Positions 10,617 to 19,339 of a DNA stretch of 64,000 bases are shown here, one piece after another. Location of the stretch: the NCBI RefSeq assembly GCF_001043175.1, contig NZ_CP011494.1, forward strand, positions 2,480,001 through 2,544,000. Direction: 5' to 3'. Each line of letters starts with the position of its first letter. Within the stretch, counting starts at the first letter, position 1. Source of the DNA: Marinobacter psychrophilus (GTDB taxonomy: Bacteria > Pseudomonadota > Gammaproteobacteria > Pseudomonadales > Oleiphilaceae). The notes beneath the pieces were generated by a model that saw nothing but the letters and a program-made list of their open reading frames with translations, made no database searches and was not told where the DNA came from. The translations under genes and the position numbers were made by a program.

Positions 10617-11609
10617 ATGAATTTGCGCATTCGGAAATACAACTGGAACAGCGCGCCGCCGCAAATCCGAGGCATACGCCAGCGGGTATTTGTTGAGGAG
10701 CAGAACGTGCCACCGGAGCTGGAGTGGGACGCCACCGACCAAAGCGGCGAACACTTTCTGGTGGTGGTGGATGGCAATAAAGCCGCAGCCACGGCGCGCC
10801 TGTATGGCATTCCGGGTGCCACTGGCTTCATCGGACGTATGGCGGTGCTGCCGCCATACCGCGGCAAACGGATTGGCCAGGCACTGTTGCATCATCTGAT
10901 CTGCCAAGGCGCGGCACACTACTCTCAGCTGCAACTGTCGGCGCAGCTGCACGCTGTCGAATTTTATCGGCGTGCCGGTTTTCACCTCTGTTCAGACCAA
11001 TATGACGATGCCGGCATAGCGCATTTTGATATGCGCTGCCTGGCGCCTTCGGTGCTGGCCGAAGACCTGGCGGCGGAACCGGCCGAGAAACGGCCTGGAA
11101 TTCGCAAATACCCAATGAACCTTGGCGACGATTCGCGCAGCTGGCTGTTCGAGCAGCCGCGGCAACTGGTAGAGCTGATGCACAGCTTAGCGGGACAGGC
11201 GCGGCAGCGATTATGGCTGTACGACAACTCGTTGGACTTTGACCTTTACGGCCAGCCGCGCTTTTGCGAGTTGGTGTCGCAAATAGCCAGGCGCCATAGG
11301 CTTAGCGATGTGCGCCTACTGATTGAAGATGACAAAGCCCTGACTCAACGCCAGCACGGGCTGGTTGAGTTAATGCGACGGTTGCCCAGCCACATCGAAC
11401 TTCGGCTGGTAAGCGATGCAAACCCATCCGAAAAAGAACCCTTTTTGCTGGCCGACCGCCAAGGTGTGCTTTATCGACATGGAGTTGGCGGCAGCCAGGG
11501 TTTCGCCAACTTTTCCGACCGCGGGCGGGTAAAACGCCTGGAAGAGCGCTTCTTACAAATGTGGAACACCAGCCAGCAGTCGACGGAATTACGGGTGCTT
11601 TCTCTCTAG
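10617..11609 (+). CDS. GNAT acetyltransferase fused to a C-terminal domain of unknown function
   Basis: This 330-residue protein has a clear GNAT N-acetyltransferase fold in residues 1-140. RVFVEEQNVPPELEWD is typical of the YjcF/ElaA-type group, and GRMAVLPPYRGKRIGQALL is the acetyl-CoA loop. Residues 150-330 form a second domain, with SWLFEQPRQLVELMHSLAGQA and SDVRLLIEDD segments, that looks like alternating helices and strands. I do not recognise it firmly; the pattern is reminiscent of one half of a phospholipase D-like fold without an HKD motif. The start at 10617 begins where the GNAT homology begins. It follows roxA by 19 bases, so cotranscription is likely. The substrate is unknown. 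Confidence 0.8.
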   Translation: MNLRIRKYNWNSAPPQIRGIRQRVFVEEQNVPPELEWDATDQSGEHFLVVVDGNKAAATARLYGIPGATGFIGRMAVLPPYRGKRIGQALLHHLICQGAAHYSQLQLSAQLHAVEFYRRAGFHLCSDQYDDAGIAHFDMRCLAPSVLAEDLAAEPAEKRPGIRKYPMNLGDDSRSWLFEQPRQLVELMHSLAGQARQRLWLYDNSLDFDLYGQPRFCELVSQIARRHRLSDVRLLIEDDKALTQRQHGLVELMRRLPSHIELRLVSDANPSEKEPFLLADRQGVLYRHGVGGSQGFANFSDRGRVKRLEERFLQMWNTSQQSTELRVLSL

Positions 11610-11657
11610 CATTTAACGCAACCGCCGGCGCTCTAGCATTTAACGTGACCGCAGGTG
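11604..11657 (+). repeat. 27-bp imperfect tandem duplication over the end of the GNAT gene
   Basis: CTCTAGCATTTAACG occurs at 11604-11618 and again at 11631-11645. Each copy is followed by a similar 12-base GC-rich tail, so the two 27-base units differ at only a few positions. The first unit contains the GNAT stop codon. It lies between convergent genes and looks like a local slippage duplication. Confidence 0.75.
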
Positions 11658-11671
11658 CGCCATCTTTTGAA

Positions 11672-12652
11672 TCAGCCGCGTTCGAAGGGTGTGCCGAACT
11701 CGGCAAACTCTGCGTCTACTTCTTCGGCAACCTCGGCGATCAGCCGGCGCAACCATTGGTGGTCAGCGTTGTGTTGCAGCAGCGGGCTCCAGGCCATTTT
11801 CAAATCGAACGGCGGAATATCGAAGGGCGGCACTTTGAACACCAGTTGCGGGTTGTCGCGCTGGAGCCAGGCCGCCCGTGATGGCAGCGTGGCAATCAGA
11901 TCGTGTTGCTCGGCCAAGAGCATGGCCACTTGATAGTGGCGGGTGAACACTGAAATCTGCCGTTTATGGCCAATCTTGGCCAGGGCTTCATCAACCCAGC
12001 CCAGGCGCTGCACGTCTTTGGGGTTCACCCCCACCCCCACGCCAAACCCGGTCTTACTGACCCAGATGTGACTGGCCTGAAGATAACTTTCCAGGACAAA
12101 CGATTGTTTCAAAATCGGGTTTTCAGCATTCATCAAACAAGCAAAATATTCGCTCCACAGGGTTTTCTGGTGAAACGACTGGGGAATCTTGTCGAAGCGG
12201 TTGATGGCCATATCTAGCCGGCCCTGCTCCACATCCAGAAAACTGACGTCGCTGGGGGTTAGTACATCCAGAGTTACCTGCGGAGCTTCCTGACGTATCC
12301 GCCGCAGTACTCGCGGCATCAGGCAGGACTCAGCGTAGTCACTGGCCATAATACGAAACACACGCTGGCTGTTAATCGCGGAAAACGGGGTTTTATCCTG
12401 CATCACCTGCTCGATGCTGGACACAATCGAACGCACCACTGGCTGCAACTCCCGGGCTCTTTCAGTGGCGGTCATGCCTTCGCTGGTGCGCACCAGCAGT
12501 GGGTCACCAAACAACTGGCGCAACCGTCTCAAGCCGTTACTCATGGCGGGCTGGGTAATGCCCAGATGATTGGCTGCCTTGGTTACATTGCACTCTCGCA
12601 GCAGCACGTCCAGGTATACCAGCAGATTCAGGTCTACGCGGGAAATATCCAA
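11672..12652 (-). CDS. LysR-family transcriptional regulator
   Basis: This 326-residue protein has a LysR winged helix-turn-helix at about 8-65 (VTKAANHLGITQPAMSNGLRRLRQLF) and a periplasmic-binding-like effector domain at 95-300. The opening DLNLLVYLDVLLRE is typical of the NodD/LeuO-like branch. The effector and targets cannot be read from the sequence. No catabolic operon stands next to it. The divergent neighbour at 12760 is a candidate target only by position. Confidence 0.88.
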   Translation of the reverse strand: MDISRVDLNLLVYLDVLLRECNVTKAANHLGITQPAMSNGLRRLRQLFGDPLLVRTSEGMTATERARELQPVVRSIVSSIEQVMQDKTPFSAINSQRVFRIMASDYAESCLMPRVLRRIRQEAPQVTLDVLTPSDVSFLDVEQGRLDMAINRFDKIPQSFHQKTLWSEYFACLMNAENPILKQSFVLESYLQASHIWVSKTGFGVGVGVNPKDVQRLGWVDEALAKIGHKRQISVFTRHYQVAMLLAEQHDLIATLPSRAAWLQRDNPQLVFKVPPFDIPPFDLKMAWSPLLQHNADHQWLRRLIAEVAEEVDAEFAEFGTPFERG

Positions 12653-12759
12653 GGCCTGCTCTCCTTCACATTTAAAAACATTCTTAGGACGCTATTTCTG
12701 ATACCCTTTTTTTACTATTAAACCTGCGCTAGCTTGCCTACGGAGTCGCGTCGTACGTC

Positions 12760-13533
12760 ATGAAACCTTCAACACTTGTTCTGCTATTAATAGCCGTGGT
12801 TGCCATTGCGATTACGGTGGTTACCATCAGCCACCTGCGTGAAAAAGCCCGCATTCAGCGCGTTCGCCACATTGCCATGCTGGAAAAGAACTACAAGCTC
12901 GCCAATCAGCTGCTATCGGAACTGCCAGGCCAGTATCTGACCAGTGATTTGAAGCTGATCCTTATCAAACAAATGGAACACAGTTGCAATAGCCTGGCAA
13001 CCCTGAACACCGCCCTACCCATTGATCAACGGCGCGATGAGCTGGTCCTGCTGAAGCAGCAAATACGCGACGGTGCAGACAAAACAGTGCAGATACTTAT
13101 AGATTTACCGCAAAAAGCGACCGCCGTCAAAGACCTACTGCAAGGCCTGTTCGCCCTGTTAGAGGCGATGCACAAGGCCGGCCGGCTAGACGCCGCCACA
13201 GCGCAGAAGAACCTGAAATACGTGCTGTTCTTGGTACACAAAACCCAGACTGATCTGCTTGTTTTTCAGGCTCGGGATTGTATGCGCCAGAACGAAATAC
13301 GTAAAGCCATTCACGCATACCATCTGGCCAGCACCGAAATGGGCAAATCTGCGGATAATCCCGTGGCCATAGAAGCCGTGAAAAACTTCCGCACCCGCAT
13401 CAAAGAACTGGAAGCGCTGACCGGCACAGAGACCGACAGCGCAAGCCTTGAGGCGCACCGCAAGAAGGATGAAGAGTGGGATACCCTTTTGGAAAACGAC
13501 AACTGGAAGAAAAAAACCAACTACGACGATTAA
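12760..13533 (+). CDS. Hypothetical membrane-anchored helical protein
   Basis: This 257-residue protein begins with a single hydrophobic segment (residues 4-24, rich in Val, Ile and Ala) followed by arginines. That pattern suggests a signal anchor with the rest in the cytoplasm. The remainder is predicted mostly helical and charged, with heptad-like stretches and a hydrophilic C-terminus rich in Glu, Asp and Lys. A LYRRC-free, TPR-like region (RKAIHAYHLASTEMG) lies near 190-205. I do not recognise a named family. It is divergent from the LysR gene and convergent with the peroxidase. Confidence 0.7.
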   Translation: MKPSTLVLLLIAVVAIAITVVTISHLREKARIQRVRHIAMLEKNYKLANQLLSELPGQYLTSDLKLILIKQMEHSCNSLATLNTALPIDQRRDELVLLKQQIRDGADKTVQILIDLPQKATAVKDLLQGLFALLEAMHKAGRLDAATAQKNLKYVLFLVHKTQTDLLVFQARDCMRQNEIRKAIHAYHLASTEMGKSADNPVAIEAVKNFRTRIKELEALTGTETDSASLEAHRKKDEEWDTLLENDNWKKKTNYDD

Positions 13534-13539
13534 CAGGGG

Positions 13540-14022
13540 CTAACCCAGCGCCTTTACGATGTCAGCACGAATATCGGCAGGCTTAGTGGTGGGAGGGTAG
13601 CGCTTGAGCACCGTGCCGTCGCGATTCACCAGAAACTTGGTAAAATTCCACTTTACTTGCTCAGACCCCAGCAGCCCTGAGGCCTCATGCTTCAGATAGC
13701 GGTAGAGCGGATGTGTGTTATCGCCGTTTACCTCAACTTTCGCAAACATCGGAAAGCTGACTCCGTAGTTCAGTGAACAAAACTGTCCGATGCTGTCGTT
13801 GCTGCCCGGATCCTGATTCATGAACTGATTGCAGGGAAAACCCAGCACTTCCAGGCCCCGATCAGCCAGGTCGCTGTAAAGCGTCTGCAGACCCTCGAAC
13901 TGTGGCGTGAAACCGCATTTGCTGGCGGTGTTCACAATCAGCAAGACTTTGCCCTGGTAAACCGCCATGCTCTGGGCGTTATCGCGAATGTCTGCTACTT
14001 CAAAATCGTATATGCCGGCCAT
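13540..14022 (-). CDS. Glutathione peroxidase family protein (BtuE/Gpx-type)
   Basis: This 160-residue thioredoxin-fold peroxidase reduces hydrogen or lipid peroxides using thioredoxin or glutathione. The peroxidatic cysteine is Cys36 in NTASKCGFTPQ. GFPCNQF holds the conserved Gln and a possible resolving Cys, and the KWNFTKFLV motif provides the Trp-Asn pair. A start at 14022 gives the family N-terminus and has an AGAAGGAA ribosome site; the ATG-like codon upstream has none. It is probably monocistronic and faces away from the aminotransferase. Confidence 0.93.
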   Translation of the reverse strand: MAGIYDFEVADIRDNAQSMAVYQGKVLLIVNTASKCGFTPQFEGLQTLYSDLADRGLEVLGFPCNQFMNQDPGSNDSIGQFCSLNYGVSFPMFAKVEVNGDNTHPLYRYLKHEASGLLGSEQVKWNFTKFLVNRDGTVLKRYPPTTKPADIRADIVKALG

Positions 14023-14137
14023 CGCGTTGTTCCTTCTAACTGAAATACGGTGAAACACTGGGACACCGAGTTTAACACTCGTTGCCAGCCTACGGGCAGA
14101 TTACTATTTCACAAGCAACCGCGGAATCTACCGTAAC

Positions 14138-14176
14138 CCAGCGTCCCGTCTGGCGAATAGCCAGACGGGACGCTGG
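14138..14176. repeat. Perfect 17-bp-arm palindrome in a divergent promoter region
   Basis: The arms CCAGCGTCCCGTCTGGC and GCCAGACGGGACGCTGG are perfectly complementary across a 5-base loop (GAATA). No T-run follows on either strand, so a normal intrinsic terminator is unlikely. It sits between divergent genes (peroxidase start at 14022 and aminotransferase start at 14290). Confidence 0.85.
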
Positions 14177-14289
14177 CACTATTCATCATAATTCAACTGT
14201 TGTTCAGGACTCCCGCTCCATTAGAATAGACCGCAACTTCCTAATTTTTTATTCGCCGTAACACACGCTAAAGAAAGGATAGACTGGGC

Positions 14290-15504
14290 ATGCAGAATTA
14301 TCACAAATCCGCCAAACTGAACAATGTGTGCTACGACATACGCGGCGTGGTTCTGCGTGAAGCGCGGCGCCTGGAAGAAGAAGGCCATCGCGTACTTAAG
14401 CTGAATATCGGCAACCCAGCCAGCTTTGAGCTTGATGTACCTGAAGAAATTCAGCAAGACGTCATCTACAACATGCACCTGGCCCAAGGCTATGTGGAAT
14501 CCAAAGGCCTGTTTTCCGCACGCAAAGCGGTCATGCACTATTGCCAGCAGCGCGGCATCGACAAAGTCGACATTGATGACATTTACCTGGGTAACGGAGT
14601 CAGCGAACTGATCGTGATGTCTATGCAGGCCATGCTCAATACCGGCGACGAAGTGTTGATTCCGGCCCCTGACTACCCCCTGTGGACCGCCGCGGTAGCG
14701 CTTTCCAGCGGCAAGCCAGTGCACTATCACTGCGATGAGCAGCAAGGCTGGTTTCCAGACATTGATGACATCCGCCGCAAAATCACCAAACGCACCCGGG
14801 CGATTGTGCTGATTAACCCCAACAACCCTACCGGCGCAGTCTATTCCACCGAGCTGTTACACCAGGTGATTGAACTGGCGCGGGCCCACAACCTAATCGT
14901 TTTGTCTGACGAGATTTACGACAAAATTCTCTACGATGACGTGAAGCACGTTTCTACCGCGTCCCTCGCCGATGACGTGCTATTTTTCACCTACAACGGC
15001 CTGTCGAAAAATTATCGTGCTGCAGGCTATCGATCCGGCTGGATGATCATCAGCGGCGCCAAACACAAAGCCACCGACCTTGTTGAAGGCATCGAAATGC
15101 TCTCGAACATGCGCCTGTGCGCCAACGTGCCAGCCCAGCTGGCCATCCAGACGGCTTTGGGTGGCTACCAATCCATCAACGATCTGGTGATTCCCGGCGG
15201 CCGCCTGTTCGAGCAGCGCCAGGCGGCGTGGGAATTGCTAAACGACATTCCTGGCGTCAGTTGCGTAAAGCCCCAGGGTGCACTCTACTTGTTCCCCAGA
15301 CTGGATCCCAAGCGCTACCCCATCGTCAACGATGAGAAACTGGTATTGGACTTGCTGATTCAGGAAAAGATACTGCTGGTGCAGGGTTCTGCTTTTAACG
15401 TAAAAGACAGACAGCATCTGCGTGTTGTTTTCCTTCCTCGCAAAGACACTCTGGCCGATGCCGTGGGCCGCCTGGGGCGATTCCTGGAACAATACAAGCA
15501 ATAA
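14290..15504 (+). CDS. alaA: Pyridoxal phosphate aminotransferase, AlaA-type
   Basis: This 404-residue class I/II aminotransferase resembles E. coli AlaA (YfbQ), which makes alanine from pyruvate and glutamate. Conserved pieces are LNIGNPASFELD near the N-terminus, LINPNNPTGAVYS for the aspartate/Asn cofactor contacts, the LSDEIYDKI segment and GLSKNYRAAGYRSGW containing the Schiff-base lysine. The ribosome site is AAAGGA ahead of the ATG. A hairpin terminator follows. It may act with other alanine transaminases; substrate specificity is by homology. Confidence 0.9.
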   Translation: MQNYHKSAKLNNVCYDIRGVVLREARRLEEEGHRVLKLNIGNPASFELDVPEEIQQDVIYNMHLAQGYVESKGLFSARKAVMHYCQQRGIDKVDIDDIYLGNGVSELIVMSMQAMLNTGDEVLIPAPDYPLWTAAVALSSGKPVHYHCDEQQGWFPDIDDIRRKITKRTRAIVLINPNNPTGAVYSTELLHQVIELARAHNLIVLSDEIYDKILYDDVKHVSTASLADDVLFFTYNGLSKNYRAAGYRSGWMIISGAKHKATDLVEGIEMLSNMRLCANVPAQLAIQTALGGYQSINDLVIPGGRLFEQRQAAWELLNDIPGVSCVKPQGALYLFPRLDPKRYPIVNDEKLVLDLLIQEKILLVQGSAFNVKDRQHLRVVFLPRKDTLADAVGRLGRFLEQYKQ

Positions 15505-15525
15505 GGCTGTCACCTCTTTTGGCCG

Positions 15526-15547
15526 GCCTGATTTACAGGCTTTTTTA
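15526..15547 (+). terminator. Intrinsic terminator after alaA
   Basis: GCCTG-ATTTA-CAGGC is followed by six T residues. The stem is short (5 bp) but GC-rich, and it lies between the aminotransferase stop and the htpX ribosome site. Confidence 0.65.
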
Positions 15548-15592
15548 TAGGCACATTCGCAGGCGCGGGTTCATTTACAAGAGAAGGAAGCT

Positions 15593-16474
15593 ATGAGAAT
15601 ACTGCTGTTTCTGGCCACCAACCTAGCGGTAATCCTGGTAGCCAGTTTCACTTTGAGATTACTGGGAGTAGACAACTATCTGGCCCAGAACGGTATTGAT
15701 TACGGCTCTCTGCTGGTGTTTGCAGCCATATTTGGCTTTGCCGGCTCTCTTATATCGCTATTGATTTCAAAACCCATGGCGAAATGGAGCACCAAAGCCC
15801 GGGTGATCGACACACCGCGCACACCGGTGGAGCGATGGTTACTCGAAACCGTGGCGGAGCTGGCTAAAAACGCCGGTATTGGCATGCCTGAGGTGGCCAT
15901 TTTTCCCGCCAGTCAATCTAACGCTTTTGCCACCGGCTGGAACAAAAACAAAGCGTTGGTGGCGGTCAGTGAGGGCCTGCTCAGCCGGTTCAGCAAAGAC
16001 GAGGTTCGCGCTGTGATGGGCCATGAAATCGGCCACGTAGCCAATGGCGACATGGTGACCCTGGCGTTGATTCAAGGCGTGGTAAACACCTTTGTTATTT
16101 TCGCAGCGCGGGTTATTGGTTCCTTTGTCGACCGAGTGGTGTTCAAGAATCAAAGCGGCCACGGTATGGGCTTCTTTATTGTCAGCATGGTGGCAGAACT
16201 TGTTTTAGGCATTCTGGCCAGCACCATTGTGTTCTGGTTCTCTCGCCGCCGGGAATTTCGCGCCGACATCGCCGGCGCCCAACTGGCCGGCCGCGCAGCC
16301 ATGATCAGTGCTCTGGGACGACTAAAACAAGAAAGCCAAGTACCAGACCAGATGCCCGATACGCTGCAAGCGTTTGCCATCAACCGGGGCCATCGGAGTG
16401 GCCTGAGTGCTTTGTTCATGACACACCCGCCACTAGAACGGCGCATCGAGGCGTTACAGCAGGCCAAGCTTTAA
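15593..16474 (+). CDS. htpX: Membrane metalloprotease HtpX
   Basis: This 293-residue M48 zinc protease of the inner membrane works with FtsH in membrane-protein quality control. Two N-terminal spans (about 3-25 and 38-58) precede the zinc motif HEIGH at 144-148. Two further hydrophobic stretches lie at about 155-180 and 195-217, and the third zinc ligand is expected in the [12 protein letters not shown] segment. The C-terminus [14 protein letters not shown] is typical. An AGAAGGAAG ribosome site supports the ATG at 15593. In E. coli the Cpx response controls htpX; no Cpx box was sought here in detail. Confidence 0.96.
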   Translation: MRILLFLATNLAVILVASFTLRLLGVDNYLAQNGIDYGSLLVFAAIFGFAGSLISLLISKPMAKWSTKARVIDTPRTPVERWLLETVAELAKNAGIGMPEVAIFPASQSNAFATGWNKNKALVAVSEGLLSRFSKDEVRAVMGHEIGHVANGDMVTLALIQGVVNTFVIFAARVIGSFVDRVVFKNQSGHGMGFFIVSMVAELVLGILASTIVFWFSRRREFRADIAGAQLAGRAAMISALGRLKQESQVPDQMPDTLQAFAINRGHRSGLSALFMTHPPLERRIEALQQAKL

Positions 16475-16568
16475 AAAAGTATTGTGTACTGGCAATGCTG
16501 ATAGACGTGGAAGACATTCTCAGGCGTTTGGTGCGTACCAAAACCTGACCCTTACCGCGGAGGCAACT

Positions 16569-17486
16569 CTGAACAATCTGAATCTGCGCCATCTGCATTA
16601 TTTTTGGGTGATTTCCCGCCTGGGCTCTGTGGTAGCCGCAGCCGATCATCTTGAGCTGACACCGCAAACGCTCAGCGGCCAACTGGCAAGCCTGGAGGCC
16701 CAGCTAGGCGGTGCTCTGTTCCACCGCGCCAACCGGGCTTTGCAACTCACCGATTTTGGACATACCGTGTTCAGCTACGCCGACGAAATGTTCAAGACTG
16801 CACAGGCGCTGTCTGATCTGGTGATCAAGCCTGCCGAGGGTCGCCCGCTGCGGCTGGCCGTGGGTATCTGCGCCTCGATTCATAAGTTGATCGCCTACCG
16901 TTTGCTGAAACCGGCGCTGGAATTGCCGCGTACTGTAAAGCTGCGTTGCCAGACCGGTGACCTCTCACAACTTTTGAAATGTCTGCACCAGCGCTCTCTT
17001 AACGTCATACTCAGCGACCGCCCGCCTGCGGATAAAGACGCGCCCCAGGTACGCTGCTACGCATTAGGCCGCTCCTCCATGTCGCTGTTTGCGGTACCCG
17101 AGCTGGCCCAACGTCTGGCCAGTGATTTCCCCCAAAGCCTGAATCATCAGCCATTTTTGGCCACCGCTCTGGATGCACCTTACATCACTGAGCTGAAAAA
17201 CTGGTTTGCCAGTCGCAACATCGCGGTCAATGTCGTAGCAGAAGTTGACGACAGCGCCCTGATCAAAGTCTTCGGCCACCAGGGTGTAGGCTATTTCGCT
17301 GCACCTACGGTGATCTGCGACGAAGTATGCCGGCAATATCGGGTTGCCCACATTGCCATCATTAACGAGGTTCAAGACACGCTGTTCGCCATCACCCGCG
17401 ATCACGGCAGCCACGATGCTGCGGTGCAGGCTATTATTGAAGGACCTATGGCCATCGTGAAAAGCATCGAAAATTCCGATGTATAA
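16569..17486 (+). CDS. NhaR-like LysR regulator with apparent CTG start
   Basis: This LysR-family protein is close to NhaR, the sodium-responsive activator of nhaA. The opening NLNLRHLHYFWVISRLGSVVAAADHL and LTPQTLSGQLASLE are typical NhaR-type helix-turn-helix features. There is no ATG in frame before this domain. The choices are a TTG at 16482, without a ribosome site and giving a 29-residue junk leader, or the CTG at 16569, which lies five bases after GCGGAGG and exactly at the start of homology. I chose CTG, giving about 305 residues. There is no nhaA nearby. It follows htpX closely. Confidence 0.75.
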   Translation: MNNLNLRHLHYFWVISRLGSVVAAADHLELTPQTLSGQLASLEAQLGGALFHRANRALQLTDFGHTVFSYADEMFKTAQALSDLVIKPAEGRPLRLAVGICASIHKLIAYRLLKPALELPRTVKLRCQTGDLSQLLKCLHQRSLNVILSDRPPADKDAPQVRCYALGRSSMSLFAVPELAQRLASDFPQSLNHQPFLATALDAPYITELKNWFASRNIAVNVVAEVDDSALIKVFGHQGVGYFAAPTVICDEVCRQYRVAHIAIINEVQDTLFAITRDHGSHDAAVQAIIEGPMAIVKSIENSDV

Positions 17487-17576
17487 GGCCGAAGAAACTT
17501 TATTTTTTTCGAGCCGTAATTAATGGATGATCAAGTCTTACACCATGCAACGTGCACCACACCAGGAGTGGCGATC

Positions 17577-17918
17577 ATGAAAACGATCCATAAGTTTCGG
17601 CTTGAAGGCGGTAAGGTTATCAACACCCTGAAATTGCGAGAGGGCTACAGAGCGGTGCGCTGCGAATACGTAGTGCCCGACAAGTGCGTATACCTGTGGG
17701 TTGAACAGCCGTTGAGTGTTGACATTGCAACGGTGGTGCGGCAATTCGTTGTGACGTTTTCAGGAGAACCGGTACCCATTCACTACAACTATGTAGACAC
17801 CGCCATCGACACGCTGGGCGCCGAGGCTTATCACGTGTTCGAAGTGTCAGGGGCGGCTACCGGCGAGATGCTGGCCAAGGGAGAAGTGCACGCCGAACCT
17901 TTGGTTGCTGCGCGCTAA
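17577..17918 (+). CDS. Small conserved hypothetical protein
   Basis: This 113-residue protein starts at an ATG eight bases after AGGAG. It is predicted to be mostly beta strands: MKTIHKFRL, a long central stretch CEYVVPDKCVYLWVEQ, and YHVFEVSGAATGE near the end. It resembles a family of uncharacterised small cytoplasmic proteins and has no recognisable catalytic motif. Four-stranded sheet proteins of this kind are sometimes phage- or stress-linked, but nothing here supports a function. It ends in a shared bidirectional terminator. Confidence 0.7.
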   Translation: MKTIHKFRLEGGKVINTLKLREGYRAVRCEYVVPDKCVYLWVEQPLSVDIATVVRQFVVTFSGEPVPIHYNYVDTAIDTLGAEAYHVFEVSGAATGEMLAKGEVHAEPLVAAR

Positions 17919-17974
17919 GGCGCCGTTTTTAAACAGCGGCCGTCGGGATTGGCCTGCAGGATTCGACTTTCACA

Positions 17975-18010
17975 AAACCATAACAGGCCTTAATGGGCCT
18001 GTTTTGGTTG
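17975..18010. terminator. Bidirectional terminator between convergent genes
   Basis: AACAGGCC and GGCCTGTT (loop TTAATG) are extended by AACCA/TGGTT after one mismatch, with T-rich flanks on both sides. It serves the + strand hypothetical gene and pdxB on the - strand. Confidence 0.8.
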
Positions 18011-18028
18011 TGAGCGGTAAAGCGGACA

Positions 18029-19195
18029 TCAGATATTGACTTTGAATCCCAGCGAGCGGAACTGCTCTCCCATAGATTTACTGCTGCCTTTAAGCTGGAT
18101 TTTCAGACTGGAACATTCACGGCGCACCGGATATTCCTTACGAAGCCGATCAAAGGCTTGAGCGCGCTGCTGCTCGTCGCCCGCCATGCTCAGCCGTAAA
18201 CGGGCGTCGTCACGGCGCGGATCGTAGCAGTTATGCAAAGCCTGCTGTATCGCATCATCGCCGGCGTTGCTGGTGAATGCCAGCTTACTTAAGGGAGGCT
18301 GGGGCAGATACTGGCCTGCCTGTTTGCGCACGGGCAGGCCGAGAAAGCGAGACAGCGCCCGGTATATGGTTTCGGTGCCATGCACTTTGCCTTCAAGGCT
18401 GTAACCGGCAATATGCGGCGTGCCCAACCAAACCTGCTGCAGCAGCTGCGGGTCTATGTTGGGTTCATTTTCCCACACATCCAGCACCACCGTGGGCGCA
18501 TCGGGTTGCTGCAGCCGTGCAAGCAAATCGGCGTTGTTGATCACTTCACCACGCCCGCTGTTGATCAATAGCTGATCGGGCCTGAGTGTCGCAAGCTCTT
18601 GCGCCCCCAACAGGTGATAGGTTCGGTGCTCTCCCTCGCGGGTTAGCGGAGTGTGCAGCGTTACCAGGTCACACTCAAGCGCCTGTTCAAGGCTGGAAAA
18701 TTCGGTCGCGCTTGGCTCGTCCAGCCCGTCGAACTGGGCCTGCTGCCTGGGCGGATCGCACAGAACAACGGTAAAGCCCAAGCGTTCCAGCCTTTGCGCC
18801 AGTAACCCGCCAACGTTGCCAGCCCCCACAATACCAACACTCTGGCGCGCCCAGTTGCTGAGCCCGCGCCTAGAGGCGTGCAACGAAGCCACAGCCAGAA
18901 CGTACTCCACCACGCTGTTGGCATTGCAGCCGGGGGCGGCGCAAAAATGGATACCCTGAGATTCTAACCAGAACTGGTCAACATGGTCGGTACCAATGGT
19001 GGTGGTACCCACAAAACGCACCCGGCTGCCTTCCAGCAAGCCGCGATTTACCTGGGTAACCGAACGCACCAGCAACACATCGGCGTCGCGCACTTGGTCT
19101 GGGCTGAGCTCTCGGCCGCTGACCCGGCGGATGTCACCAAAATCGGAAAAAAACGAGTCCAGTAACGGAATGTTTTCGTCTGCAACAATCAACAT
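18029..19195 (-). CDS. pdxB: Erythronate-4-phosphate dehydrogenase
   Basis: This 388-residue D-2-hydroxyacid dehydrogenase oxidises 4-phospho-erythronate in the DXP-dependent pathway to pyridoxal 5'-phosphate. The NAD-binding glycine motif GIVGAGNVGG lies near 122-131, followed by the catalytic residues of LINSGRGEVI, ENEPNID and the late PHIAGYS histidine. The additional C-terminal dimerisation domain (after 290) is characteristic of PdxB and separates it from other family members. The start MLIVADENIPLL is the family norm. Confidence 0.95.
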   Translation of the reverse strand: MLIVADENIPLLDSFFSDFGDIRRVSGRELSPDQVRDADVLLVRSVTQVNRGLLEGSRVRFVGTTTIGTDHVDQFWLESQGIHFCAAPGCNANSVVEYVLAVASLHASRRGLSNWARQSVGIVGAGNVGGLLAQRLERLGFTVVLCDPPRQQAQFDGLDEPSATEFSSLEQALECDLVTLHTPLTREGEHRTYHLLGAQELATLRPDQLLINSGRGEVINNADLLARLQQPDAPTVVLDVWENEPNIDPQLLQQVWLGTPHIAGYSLEGKVHGTETIYRALSRFLGLPVRKQAGQYLPQPPLSKLAFTSNAGDDAIQQALHNCYDPRRDDARLRLSMAGDEQQRAQAFDRLRKEYPVRRECSSLKIQLKGSSKSMGEQFRSLGFKVNI

Positions 19196-19339
19196 GCCGG
19201 TCGTCCGCCTTTTTATCTAAACTGGTATGGGTCTAAACCGCTGTATCTCAAACCTTGTGCCTTAAACGTTATCTCTGAGCTTTTGTACCCAGTGTCTCTA
19301 TCAGAGCTGTAGTCAGGTCTTTCTAGAAGTGCACCTGAA

